Part shown: positions 30,151 to 36,701 of the stretch, piece after piece
Layout of the letters: each line of letters opens with the position of its first letter
How positions within the stretch are numbered: position 1 is the stretch's first letter
NCBI GenBank assembly: GCA_016706595.1
Contig: JADJJH010000001.1
Location: 372,001 to 436,000 of the forward strand
Source of the DNA: Bacteroidota bacterium
GTDB lineage: Bacteria; Bacteroidota; Bacteroidia; Chitinophagales; Chitinophagaceae
Direction: 5' to 3'
DNA length: 64,000 nucleotides
Translations under genes and position numbers: made by a program
Notes under the pieces: generated by a model
What the model saw: only the letters and a program-made list of their open reading frames with translations
The model's database searches: none
What the model was told of the DNA's origin: nothing

Positions 30151-30678
30151 CTATTGTTTAATGGCTGTGCCACTATGTACTAAAATAGAAGTATCAGAAT
30201 GTACTTCATATGATAATCGAAGATGCAAACTATCCCATAAATCAGTTTTACTGCCACCTCCCATAATGGTATCTGTGCCCGTGCAAAATAATTGTCCATT
30301 GCCGGCTACACTATCTAAACTAAAATGATAGTAGCGATTTGCTCTTGCATATAAAGTTAATCCGGTACAAAAACCGGTAATTTGTAAACGGGTAGTGTCT
30401 ATTTGGTTGAAAGTCACATAAAACGAATCTTGATCGAGTAATAATCCGGTGGTATTATAAATGGAATCGCGATAAAAATAAGTACCGGTATAAATTTGCG
30501 CCGGAAACACACAAACCGAATCGTCTGGAACTCCCGGAAAATTCCAGTTATAGTTAATGGCTGATGGAATATTGCAGTATTTATTGACTATTCTGGGGTC
30601 GGTAAATGGCGCCGGATCTTTGTAACCCTCGCATGCCATCAAAAAAAGTAACGGAATTAGCAGAAATCTAAACCTCAT
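30151..30678 (-). CDS. Small lipoprotein of unknown function
   Basis: The ATG at 30678 is chosen because it starts a lipoprotein signal (MRFRFLLIPLLFLMAC, lipobox LMAC). The mature 160 residues are beta-rich with several aromatic residues and three further cysteines (VNKYCNIPS, DDSVCVFPA, GFCTGLT). The pattern SFYVTFNQIDTTRLQITGF suggests a lipocalin-like or small beta-sandwich fold. It is transcribed into ribE with a two-base gap. That link may be only positional. Not recognised as a named family. Confidence 0.7.
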   Translation of the reverse strand: MRFRFLLIPLLFLMACEGYKDPAPFTDPRIVNKYCNIPSAINYNWNFPGVPDDSVCVFPAQIYTGTYFYRDSIYNTTGLLLDQDSFYVTFNQIDTTRLQITGFCTGLTLYARANRYYHFSLDSVAGNGQLFCTGTDTIMGGGSKTDLWDSLHLRLSYEVHSDTSILVHSGTAIKQ

Positions 30679-30726
30679 AGGCAACAAATGTAGCCATGTT
30701 TTGCGAAAATTCTTCTGTGAAATAAA

Positions 30727-30757
30727 TTTGTAATCTAAAAAACTTGCATTACTTTCG
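30727..30757 (+). promoter_or_regulatory. Promoter of rpsU
   Basis: TTTG (30727-30730), exactly 19 bases, then TACTTTCG (30750-30757). This fits the Bacteroidota primary sigma promoter. The rpsU start codon lies 26 bases downstream. Confidence 0.68.
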
Positions 30758-30783
30758 CACTCCAAAATAAGTAAAACCAATAT

Positions 30784-30987
30784 ATGTTAATTATTGATTC
30801 AAAAGATTGCGAAAACATCGACAAAGCACTTAAGAAGTACAAAAAGAAGTTTGAAAAATCTCAAACCTTAAAGCAATTAAGAAGCCGCCAGTCATTTACT
30901 AAGCCGTCTATCGAACGACGAACTGAAATAAAAAAGGCTGTTTATAAGCAAGAAATCGTTGCCGGTTTACGAGAACCATCACGATAA
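30784..30987 (+). CDS. rpsU: 30S ribosomal protein bS21
   Basis: The 67-residue basic protein opens with MLIIDSKDCENIDKALKKYKKKFEKS and contains QLRSRQSFTKPSIERR, both typical of Bacteroidota bS21, a small-subunit protein involved in translation initiation. It is followed 28 bases later by xerC, a gene order seen in many members of this phylum. A well-spaced promoter lies just upstream. Confidence 0.95.
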   Translation: MLIIDSKDCENIDKALKKYKKKFEKSQTLKQLRSRQSFTKPSIERRTEIKKAVYKQEIVAGLREPSR

Positions 30988-31015
30988 ATTGTATATTTAC
31001 CCATATCGCAGAAAT

Positions 31016-31900
31016 ATGAATCATATTTCAAACTTTATTGGGTACATAACAACTGAAAAAAGATACTCCATACATACTGTTCAAGCTTACCAAAGTGATC
31101 TTGAACAGTTTTTTTTATTTGTCAAATCTCAATACGAATTAGAGCAACCTATCGATATAAAGCATACGCATATTCGTAGTTGGCTTGCAACACTCAAAAA
31201 CGAGAACCTGGGATCCGGCTCTATCAATCGTAAAATTTCTAGTCTAAAGTCGTTTTTTAAGTATTTGCAAAAACAGCAAGTCATAACGATTTCACCAACC
31301 GGTAAAATTATCTCTCCCAAAAAGCCAAAGCGGCTTCCTTCTTTTGTCAATGAAAAGAATATGCAAAACCTTTTGCATGAAATTACATTTACTGAGGGGT
31401 TTGCCGGAAAAACGGAACGTCTGATAATTGATATTTTGTATCAATGCGGTTTGCGACGAGCCGAATTATGCGGACTTCATCTTGTAGATATCGACTTTTA
31501 TAATAACAGTTTGAAGGTACTTGGTAAGGGTAATAAAGAACGTATTATTCCCATCGGCAAAGACCTTTCAAATTCAATACACGACTATATCAATGAACGA
31601 AGTTTAATAGACGGTATAGCACATTCACAATTATTGATAAATGCAAAAGGGAAACCGGTGGGGCCAAAGTTTGTTTACAATGTGGTTCATAAATATTTAG
31701 GTGAAAGTACTACACTCGAAAAAAGAAGTCCGCATGTATTACGACATACTTTTGCAACTCATCTATTAAATAAAGGAGCCGACTTGAATGCGGTTAAAGA
31801 ATTATTAGGGCATGCCAATTTAAGTGCTACCCAAATTTATACGCATAATACCATCGATACTTTAAAAGAGATTTATAAAAAAGCTCATCCCAAAGCGTGA
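31016..31900 (+). CDS. xerC: Tyrosine recombinase XerC
   Basis: The ATG at 31016 is chosen over a TTG 57 bases upstream because the protein then starts in the normal core-binding domain. The 294 residues match Xer length. Catalytic residues are visible: Arg in YQCGLRRAELCGL, Lys in GKGNKERIIPI, His and Arg in HVLRHTFATHLL, His in LLGHANLSATQ and the nucleophile Tyr in IYTHNTIDTL. The housekeeping role is resolving chromosome dimers at dif. The rpsU neighbour supports a core gene rather than a mobile one. It is about 2.2 kb from the tRNA-Arg cassette array and is the only tyrosine recombinase in the window, so it is a possible helper there. Confidence 0.92.
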   Translation: MNHISNFIGYITTEKRYSIHTVQAYQSDLEQFFLFVKSQYELEQPIDIKHTHIRSWLATLKNENLGSGSINRKISSLKSFFKYLQKQQVITISPTGKIISPKKPKRLPSFVNEKNMQNLLHEITFTEGFAGKTERLIIDILYQCGLRRAELCGLHLVDIDFYNNSLKVLGKGNKERIIPIGKDLSNSIHDYINERSLIDGIAHSQLLINAKGKPVGPKFVYNVVHKYLGESTTLEKRSPHVLRHTFATHLLNKGADLNAVKELLGHANLSATQIYTHNTIDTLKEIYKKAHPKA

Positions 31901-32066
31901 TTATATTTGCAGTCATTTTTCTTCAAGTACAATTTTGTTACAACAAGAAAATACTTCACGGTCTGCTGCCATGCAGGCCCTCTCGATAGAGGATTAAGGG
32001 GGGGGCTGAATCAAGTATTTGTCTTGCAAAAATCTATTCCTACCTTCAGTTTATAATAAATATATC

Positions 32067-33203
32067 ATGCTATCCATTTGGGAAAAGAATTGGTTCACAA
32101 ACTACGATCATATCATTATCGGAAGCGGAATTGTTGGCTTAACTACTGCGTATTATTTGCAACAAAAATTTCCGCATCATCGAATATTAATTCTAGAACG
32201 TGGTGTAATGCCAACAGGTGCAAGTACCAAAAATGCTGGGTTTGCTTGCATGGGTTCGCCAAGTGAATTACTCGCTGATTTGCAATCGCATAGTGAGGAA
32301 GAAGTACTATCCTTATTTCTATTACGTAAACACGGACTAGAGCGACTCAGAAATTTATTAGGCGACCAAGCTATCGATTATCAAACTCATGGAAGCTATG
32401 AATTATTAATGGAAGAAGATTTGGATGTCGTTGAGAAATTGAATTACCTAAATCAATTGCTCGAAAAAGAATTGAACATGCAAGCCTTTGCATTGGCAAA
32501 TCATAAAATCAATGATTTTCAATTGAATCAATCTCAAGTCAAAACACTCATTGAAAACACTTGCGAAGGTCAAATTGATACCGGTAAGATGATGATGAAT
32601 TTAATTCAAATGGTTTCAAAATTAGGTATCGAAATAAAAACCGGTTGCGAAGTCATTTCATTTCAAGAATCTGCTAACGAAGTTGAAGTAGTTTGCAAGT
32701 CGGGTAGTGGTAATGAACCACTTATTTTTAAAGCGCAAAAGGTAATCCTCTGCAATAATGCTTTTGCAGCACAGTTAATGCCCGAGTTGGATGTTGTTCC
32801 AGGGCGCGGACAAGTTTTGATCACCAAGCCTATTAAAAATTTAGCATTCAAAGGCATCTTTCATTTTCATCAAGGCTACTATTATTTTCGAGAGTATCAA
32901 GGTTGTGTTTTATTTGGTGGAGGACGAAATTTGGATTTTAAAACCGAGCAAACAACGCAATTCGAATTGAACGCAAGTATCCAAGAGGCCCTAATTGAAA
33001 AACTTAGAGATACTATTTTACCCAATCATGTATTTGAAATAGATTTACAATGGGCTGGCATCATGGCTTTTGGTAGCACTAAAAAACCAATTGTAAAACA
33101 GTATAGTCGCCGCATATATATAGGTGTTCGTATGGGGGGGATGGGAATTGCCATTGGATCGGAAATGGGTTTTCAATTAGCGAATTTAATCGTAGAGAAT
33201 TAG
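32067..33203 (+). CDS. FAD-dependent oxidoreductase of the DAO family
   Basis: The ATG at 32067 places the dinucleotide-binding motif HIIIGSGIVGLTTAYYL (GxGxxG) near residue 13. It is followed by ILILERG, where the glutamate binds the ribose of FAD, and by GASTKNAGFACMGSPSELL, a feature of the D-amino-acid-oxidase/glycine-oxidase-like family. A late GVRMGGMGIAIGSEMGFQLA is the C-terminal FAD contact. It is cytoplasmic with no signal peptide. It probably oxidises an amine or amino acid, but the substrate cannot be stated. It stands alone between xerC and tRNA-Met. Confidence 0.85.
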   Translation: MLSIWEKNWFTNYDHIIIGSGIVGLTTAYYLQQKFPHHRILILERGVMPTGASTKNAGFACMGSPSELLADLQSHSEEEVLSLFLLRKHGLERLRNLLGDQAIDYQTHGSYELLMEEDLDVVEKLNYLNQLLEKELNMQAFALANHKINDFQLNQSQVKTLIENTCEGQIDTGKMMMNLIQMVSKLGIEIKTGCEVISFQESANEVEVVCKSGSGNEPLIFKAQKVILCNNAFAAQLMPELDVVPGRGQVLITKPIKNLAFKGIFHFHQGYYYFREYQGCVLFGGGRNLDFKTEQTTQFELNASIQEALIEKLRDTILPNHVFEIDLQWAGIMAFGSTKKPIVKQYSRRIYIGVRMGGMGIAIGSEMGFQLANLIVEN

Positions 33204-33310
33204 TATTTATTTTTTGCCCCCGTTTAAGTTTATAGCCAGCCTCAAGTTTGTCGTCGGGGACCCTTTCAGCGATTCTCATTACCTCAAATTTTCTTCGAAC
33301 CATGCATCCA

Positions 33311-33346
33311 AAAAAAAACACCCACATATTTTGTGAGTGTTTTTTT
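33311..33346 (-). terminator. Terminator of tRNA-Met
   Basis: ACACCCACA and TTGTGAGTGT pair around a short loop, with A-runs and T-runs outside. It starts two bases beyond the 3' end of the tRNA on the minus strand. Confidence 0.82.
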
Positions 33347-33347
33347 G

Positions 33348-33421
33348 TAGCGAGGATGGGAATTGAACCCATCACCTCAGGGTTATGAATCCTGCGCTCT
33401 AACCACCTGAGCTACCTCGCC
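33348..33421 (-). tRNA. tRNA-Met (anticodon CAT)
   Basis: 74 bases read on the minus strand. The acceptor arm GGCGAGG pairs with CCTCGCT (first pair G-T), the anticodon loop ATTCATAA contains CAT, and the T arm is GATGGGTTCAATTCCCATC. The genomic copy has no CCA. Confidence 0.93.
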
Positions 33422-33499
33422 TTCATATCTATTTGAAATTCTGTGGTATTAGAATTCCTAAAAGGTGCGCAAAGGTAATTAAATTTAGATTTTTACCAA

Positions 33500-33973
33500 T
33501 TACTCGTGATGATATTTTTCATTCTTTAAAATACTGAATGCCCTATACAGTTGTTCAGTAAATAATAAACGTACCAATTGATGTGGAAAGGTAAATTTTG
33601 ATAAACCTAAAAGTAAGACAGCCTTTTTCTTTAATGTTTCATCGATGCCATAACTTCCCCCAATTAAAAAAATGATTCGTTGTGGTGAAAGGTTCATAAA
33701 ATGATTCATTTTTTCTGCAAATTCAAGTGAGGTAAAGGATTTACCTTTTTCGTCAAGCACTATCAATAGGTCACGATCCAAAAGTTTCTCTACAACTAAA
33801 CTCGCTTCTTTTTCTAGTAATTGAATTTTAGGTAAACTCTTTGATATCTTCCCATTGTCTATACTGATTATTTGAAAAGGTAAGTATCGATTAATTCTTT
33901 TTGTATATTCTTCAATTCCTGCATCAACCAATTTTGTATTTTCCTTACCTAATGTCCATAATTGAATATTCAT
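33500..33973 (-). CDS. rlmH: 23S rRNA (pseudouridine1915-N3)-methyltransferase RlmH
   Basis: The 157-residue SPOUT methyltransferase acts on helix 69 of 23S rRNA. The family signatures are clear: LIVLDEKGKSFTSLEFAE in the middle, IIFLIGGSYGIDETL (the SAM-binding trefoil knot) and the C-terminal LSKFTFPHQLVRLLFTEQLYRAFSILKNEKYHHE, nearly invariant in the family. Length and lack of signal peptide fit. It is divergent from tRNA-Arg. Confidence 0.97.
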   Translation of the reverse strand: MNIQLWTLGKENTKLVDAGIEEYTKRINRYLPFQIISIDNGKISKSLPKIQLLEKEASLVVEKLLDRDLLIVLDEKGKSFTSLEFAEKMNHFMNLSPQRIIFLIGGSYGIDETLKKKAVLLLGLSKFTFPHQLVRLLFTEQLYRAFSILKNEKYHHE

Positions 33974-33983
33974 TCATCTTTTT

Positions 33984-34014
33984 TTTGGTAAGACAAAAGT
34001 ATCTTTTATCTTCG
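33984..34014 (+). promoter_or_regulatory. Promoter of tRNA-Arg
   Basis: TTTG (33984-33987), exactly 19 bases, then TATCTTCG (34007-34014). It lies 46 bases before the tRNA. Confidence 0.62.
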
Positions 34015-34060
34015 CGCTTCCAAAATTAAGTATTGATGTTTATTCTCAATACTCAACAAT

Positions 34061-34134
34061 GGCTGCGTAGCTCAACTGAATAGAGTACCTCACTACGGAT
34101 GAGGGGGTTTTAGGTTTGAATCCTAACGCGGTCA
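34061..34134 (+). tRNA. tRNA-Arg (anticodon ACG), integration site of the cassette array
   Basis: The acceptor GGCTGCG pairs with CGCGGTC (two G-T pairs). The anticodon stem CCTCA/TGAGG holds the loop CTACGGA, so the anticodon is ACG. The T arm is TTAGG-TTTGAAT-CCTAA. The 14 bases at 34122-34135 (T-stem 3' half, acceptor 3' strand, discriminator and one more base) recur exactly at 35309-35322 and 36480-36493. Confidence 0.93.
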
Positions 34135-34146
34135 CTTTTATATGCT

Positions 34147-34182
34147 AAAAAGCCCTGATAACAAGCGTTTCAGGGCTTTTTA
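34147..34182 (+). terminator. Terminator after tRNA-Arg
   Basis: AAAAAGCCCTGA and TCAGGGCTTTTT form a perfect 12-bp stem with a T-run. By the integration model this is the left end of cassette 1, not the original terminator of the tRNA. Confidence 0.85.
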
Positions 34183-34284
34183 AATGTTGTACCTTTAAGG
34201 TTAGTATGCTTTACGACTGCTTTCGAATTACTGATTCAAATAAATACTTCACTTTCTGTGAACTTTTGTATATTTGTGACAGAA

Positions 34285-34617
34285 ATGAAAATTCATCTAA
34301 TAAAAGAAAAGACTATCAGGAATTATATTCGAGAAAATGCCGGGAGTAGGATTTCTTTTGAAGAGTGGCTTTCAAAAATAAAATTGGCAGATTGGAATAT
34401 TCCTGGTGATTTCAAAAATACGTTCCCTACTTCTGACTTATTAGGCAAGGGATCTTCTCGGGTAGTTTTTGATATTGCAGGTAACAGTTTCAGGATGATT
34501 TGTAAATATGGTTTTGGAGAAGTTGAATTGCATTTATTTGTTTGCTGGATTGGCACTCATGCGGAATATGATAAATTATCTAAGGAAGAAAAACAATACA
34601 CAATAAACGTTTTTTAA
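34285..34617 (+). CDS. higB: HigB-type mRNA-cleaving toxin (RelE superfamily)
   Basis: The ATG at 34285 gives 110 residues. The pattern fits the HigB toxin family: ISFEEWLSKIKLADWNIPGDFKNTFPTSDLL, then RVVFDIAGNSFRMICKYGFG and the C-terminal WIGTHAEYDKLSKEEK. Known members bind the ribosome and cut mRNA. A good promoter element TATATTTG sits at 34269-34276, only eight bases before the start, so the message is nearly leaderless. The antitoxin gene follows after 10 bases. The pair lies inside cassette 1, where it would help keep the element in the cell. Confidence 0.88.
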   Translation: MKIHLIKEKTIRNYIRENAGSRISFEEWLSKIKLADWNIPGDFKNTFPTSDLLGKGSSRVVFDIAGNSFRMICKYGFGEVELHLFVCWIGTHAEYDKLSKEEKQYTINVF

Positions 34618-34627
34618 ATTGTAGGAT

Positions 34628-35074
34628 ATGGAAGAATTAAAATATAAAGTAATCACATCTGATAAGCAATATGACAATTATTGCAATTTATTAGAAGGAT
34701 TGGTATTTACATCGAAAAAAACTAAAGCAATTAAGGACGAAATATCCTTGTTGACCTTACTGATTGAAAAATATGATGAGGAGCATAATACATTTGAAAT
34801 GGTGGACCCAATTGTGTTATTGCGCTCTTTAATGAAAGACCACAAAATGAAAGCCGTTGACCTGGCAGCCCTTCTTCATGTAAGTGAAGGACTGGTTTCG
34901 GATATGCTCAATTATAAAAAGGGACTTTCTAAGGAGACTATACGAATTCTTTCCGAACGGTTTAAACTCAATCAGGAAGCTTTTAACAGACCATATGAAT
35001 TAAAAGTACCGGTTGACCCGAAGTACAGGAATGCACGAATGATGAACACAAGAAAAAAATTAGCTTCGGTTTAA
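34628..35074 (+). CDS. higA: HigA-type antitoxin with XRE helix-turn-helix
   Basis: The 148-residue protein has an N-terminal region (residues 1-60) that probably wraps the toxin. It then has a Cro/C1-type helix-turn-helix: LLRSLMKDHKMKAVDLAALLHVSEGLVSDMLNYKKGLSKETIRILSERF near residues 65-115. It sits directly after higB, the reversed gene order typical of higBA systems, in which the antitoxin also represses its operon. The C-terminus is basic (NARMMNTRKKLASV). Confidence 0.88.
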   Translation: MEELKYKVITSDKQYDNYCNLLEGLVFTSKKTKAIKDEISLLTLLIEKYDEEHNTFEMVDPIVLLRSLMKDHKMKAVDLAALLHVSEGLVSDMLNYKKGLSKETIRILSERFKLNQEAFNRPYELKVPVDPKYRNARMMNTRKKLASV

Positions 35075-35084
35075 AGTCAACGCA

Positions 35085-35180
35085 AACTTCTGTTGCATTT
35101 CAAAGAAAGAAAGTCTTGCTACCATTGGCGATAAATATAAAACTCATCGGTGGATAATATATGACCTATAGCTTTGCCTA
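35085..35180 (+). repeat. Decayed copy of the cassette end
   Basis: The segment TTCTGTTGCATT, then GCTACCATTGGCGATAAA (35118-35135), then TATGACCTATAGC follows the same order as the two intact 82-bp ends. The att core has lost its GGTCAC part. It suggests an earlier cassette whose end has decayed. Confidence 0.5.
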
Positions 35181-35240
35181 GCTTGAATATGCAAAATTAT
35201 TTCAGTTCAAAACAGGGGCTATATATTTATAATCGTAATA

Positions 35241-35322
35241 CGGCTCTTTTGTTGTACCCTTAAAAATGAAAGCCTTTCTACCATTGACGATAAACGGAAA
35301 ATGTGTGACCTAACGCGGTCAC
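35241..35322 (+). repeat. 82-bp cassette end, copy 1, with att core
   Basis: It begins CGGCTCTTTTGTTGT, has TCTACCATTGAC in the middle and ends with the inverted repeat GTGACC-TAACGC-GGTCAC (35305-35322). It aligns without gaps to 36412-36493, with 11 differences counted by eye. Confidence 0.82.
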
Positions 35323-35325
35323 AAA

Positions 35326-35380
35326 AAATCAGAGCGAGAAACAAAGCGAGAGCTAGGTTTTGAACTCTGATTTTTTTTTT
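35326..35380 (+). terminator. Terminator following the second tRNA 3' end copy
   Basis: AAATCAGAG and CTCTGATTT enclose a 30-base loop, with a T-run of ten. It resembles the terminator after the third copy (36499-36557). Two small hairpins follow at 35383-35416 (GTTCC/GGAAC and GGGG/CCCC) before the next gene. Confidence 0.78.
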
Positions 35381-35460
35381 CTGTTCCGAGAGGAACGATT
35401 CGGGGTTCATTCCCCTTCTTCTCAAAATTTCAGCGTATAAATATTTAGTATTTTCGTTGC

Positions 35461-36324
35461 ATGAAAAAGCACAATGAATTAAAATTATTTGAAGATAAAA
35501 AAGTCAGAACACTTTGGGATGATGATCAAGAGAAATGGTATTTTTCCATTGTGGATGTGATTAGTATTTTGACTGAAAGCCCGAATCCACAAGTGTATTG
35601 GCGAGTTCTAAAGAAGAGGTTGAAGGATGAAGGAAATGAAACCGTTACAAATTGTAACGGTTTGAAGATGCAAGCACCAGATGGCAAAATGCGATTCACA
35701 GATGTGGCCGATACCGAACAACTTTTCAGACTCATTCAATCCATTCCATCGCCAAAGGCAGAACCTTTCAAGCTATGGTTGGCTCAAGTAGCGGCAGAAC
35801 GTTTAGATGAAATGCAGGATCCTGAATTAACCATTGACCGTGCTTTGGAACAATATCTGCAATTAGGCTACTCTGAGAGCTGGATTAATCAACGCCTCAA
35901 AAGTATTGAAATACGAAAAGAGCTGACAGATGAATGGAAGAAGCGAGGATTGAACGAAGGGATTCAATTTGCAACACTGACTGATATTATCACCAAAGCA
36001 TGGGCAGACCGATCTACAAAAGAATATAAAATCCTTAAAGGATTGAAGAAGGAAAACCTGAGGGACAATATGACCAATACGGAATTAATTTTAAACATGC
36101 TTGCGGAAGCTTCCACAAAAGATATTTCACAGGCTGTCAAACCAAAGTCATTTGCACAAAGCAAAAAAGTAGCACATCAAGGAGGAAATGTCGCTAAGGT
36201 AGCACGGTTAGAGCTAGAAGCAAAGACAGGAAAAAAAGTGGTGACTGCTTTAAATGCGAAATTGGTGCTACCACAAAAGCAAATTAAAAAAACAACGATA
36301 AAGTCTAAAAGCAAGAAGAAATAG
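35461..36324 (+). CDS. BRO-N / DinD-like protein (phage antirepressor family)
   Basis: The N-terminal domain matches BRO-N: LFEDKKVRTLWDDDQEKWYFSIVDVISILTESPNPQVYWRVLKKRLKDEG, then APDGKMRFTDVADTEQLFRLIQSIPSPKAEPFKLWLAQVAAERLDE. This is shared by phage antirepressors and by DNA-damage-inducible protein D. The middle (DRALEQYLQLGYSESWINQRLKSIEIRKELTDEWKKRG) and the MTNTELILNMLAEASTKDIS stretch are more like the DinD branch. The last 30 residues are strongly basic and probably touch nucleic acid. The gene fills cassette 2. Its ATG lies only four bases after a TATTTTCG element, which suggests a leaderless message. The role is unknown; regulation of DNA-damage or phage functions is typical of the family. 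Confidence 0.85.
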   Translation: MKKHNELKLFEDKKVRTLWDDDQEKWYFSIVDVISILTESPNPQVYWRVLKKRLKDEGNETVTNCNGLKMQAPDGKMRFTDVADTEQLFRLIQSIPSPKAEPFKLWLAQVAAERLDEMQDPELTIDRALEQYLQLGYSESWINQRLKSIEIRKELTDEWKKRGLNEGIQFATLTDIITKAWADRSTKEYKILKGLKKENLRDNMTNTELILNMLAEASTKDISQAVKPKSFAQSKKVAHQGGNVAKVARLELEAKTGKKVVTALNAKLVLPQKQIKKTTIKSKSKKK

Positions 36325-36411
36325 GTAAAATCATAAAATAAATTATACAACTAATATATGGGTTGATTGATTACTTAAAATTGGATTACCCCCAAAATGG
36401 CATTTTGAACT

Positions 36412-36493
36412 CGGCTCTTTTGTTGTGCCATAAAAAATGCAAGCTTGTCTACCATTGACTATAAAACGAATATGTCTGACCTAACGCGGTCAC
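36412..36493 (+). repeat. 82-bp cassette end, copy 2, with att core
   Basis: Same length and order as 35241-35322, ending in TGACC-TAACGC-GGTCA plus C. It marks the distal border of the array. The gap from 36325 to 36411 shows no gene. Confidence 0.82.
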
Positions 36494-36498
36494 TACAT

Positions 36499-36557
36499 AA
36501 TCAGTGTGAGAATGAGTGGAGAGCAATGCTTGAAACGCAATTTTCACACTGATTTTT
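36499..36557 (+). terminator. Terminator after the third tRNA 3' end copy, probably the original tRNA-Arg terminator
   Basis: AATCAGTGTGA and TCACACTGATT form an 11-bp stem followed by a T-run. In the integration model this hairpin once followed tRNA-Arg directly. The remaining gap to 36701 contains a run of CGAACCC-type repeats at 36678-36712. Confidence 0.78.
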
Positions 36558-36701
36558 TTATAATGATATGGGATGCATTTTAACTTTCGCTGATGACAAC
36601 TTCCAAACGAGAAAACCCTTTTGTTGCTATAGTTTACAATTAAGGTTCGACAAACAGCAATCAATCGAGGGTTCAGCAAACCCCGAACCCCGAACCCCGA
36701 A

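Larger units (their letters stand above)
34122..36493 (+). mobile_element. Tandem array of two small cassettes integrated at the tRNA-Arg 3' end
   Basis: Three exact copies of CCTAACGCGGTCAC, at 34122, 35309 and 36480, bound two segments of 1187 and 1171 bases. Segment 1 holds higB and higA, segment 2 a BRO/DinD-like gene. Both segments end in the same 82-bp sequence (71 of 82 identical by eye) that includes the repeat. Direct repeats of a tRNA 3' end are the normal trace of site-specific integration by tyrosine recombinases. No integrase gene lies inside, so the elements would need help in trans. Each boundary is followed by a terminator hairpin, so tRNA-Arg keeps a terminator after insertion. 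Confidence 0.72.

Noticed and set aside
30784..31900. xerC as the integrase gene of a mobile island
   Set aside because: The rpsU-xerC pair is a normal core arrangement and no att site or mobile cargo lies next to it; only a possible helper role is kept as a finding.
33079..33375. 98-residue frame on the minus strand between the oxidoreductase and tRNA-Met
   Set aside because: It overlaps the end of the oxidoreductase, a terminator and part of the tRNA and has no family features.
34061..35322. Tandem duplication of the whole tRNA-Arg gene as the source of the 14-bp repeats
   Set aside because: Upstream of the 14 bases the second and third copies show no similarity to the rest of the tRNA but strong similarity to each other, so only the 3' end is shared.
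35383..35416. A GGGG-TTCATTC-CCCC hairpin resembling a tRNA T arm after the second att copy
   Set aside because: The loop does not match the conserved T-loop pattern and there is no D arm, anticodon arm or acceptor stem around it.
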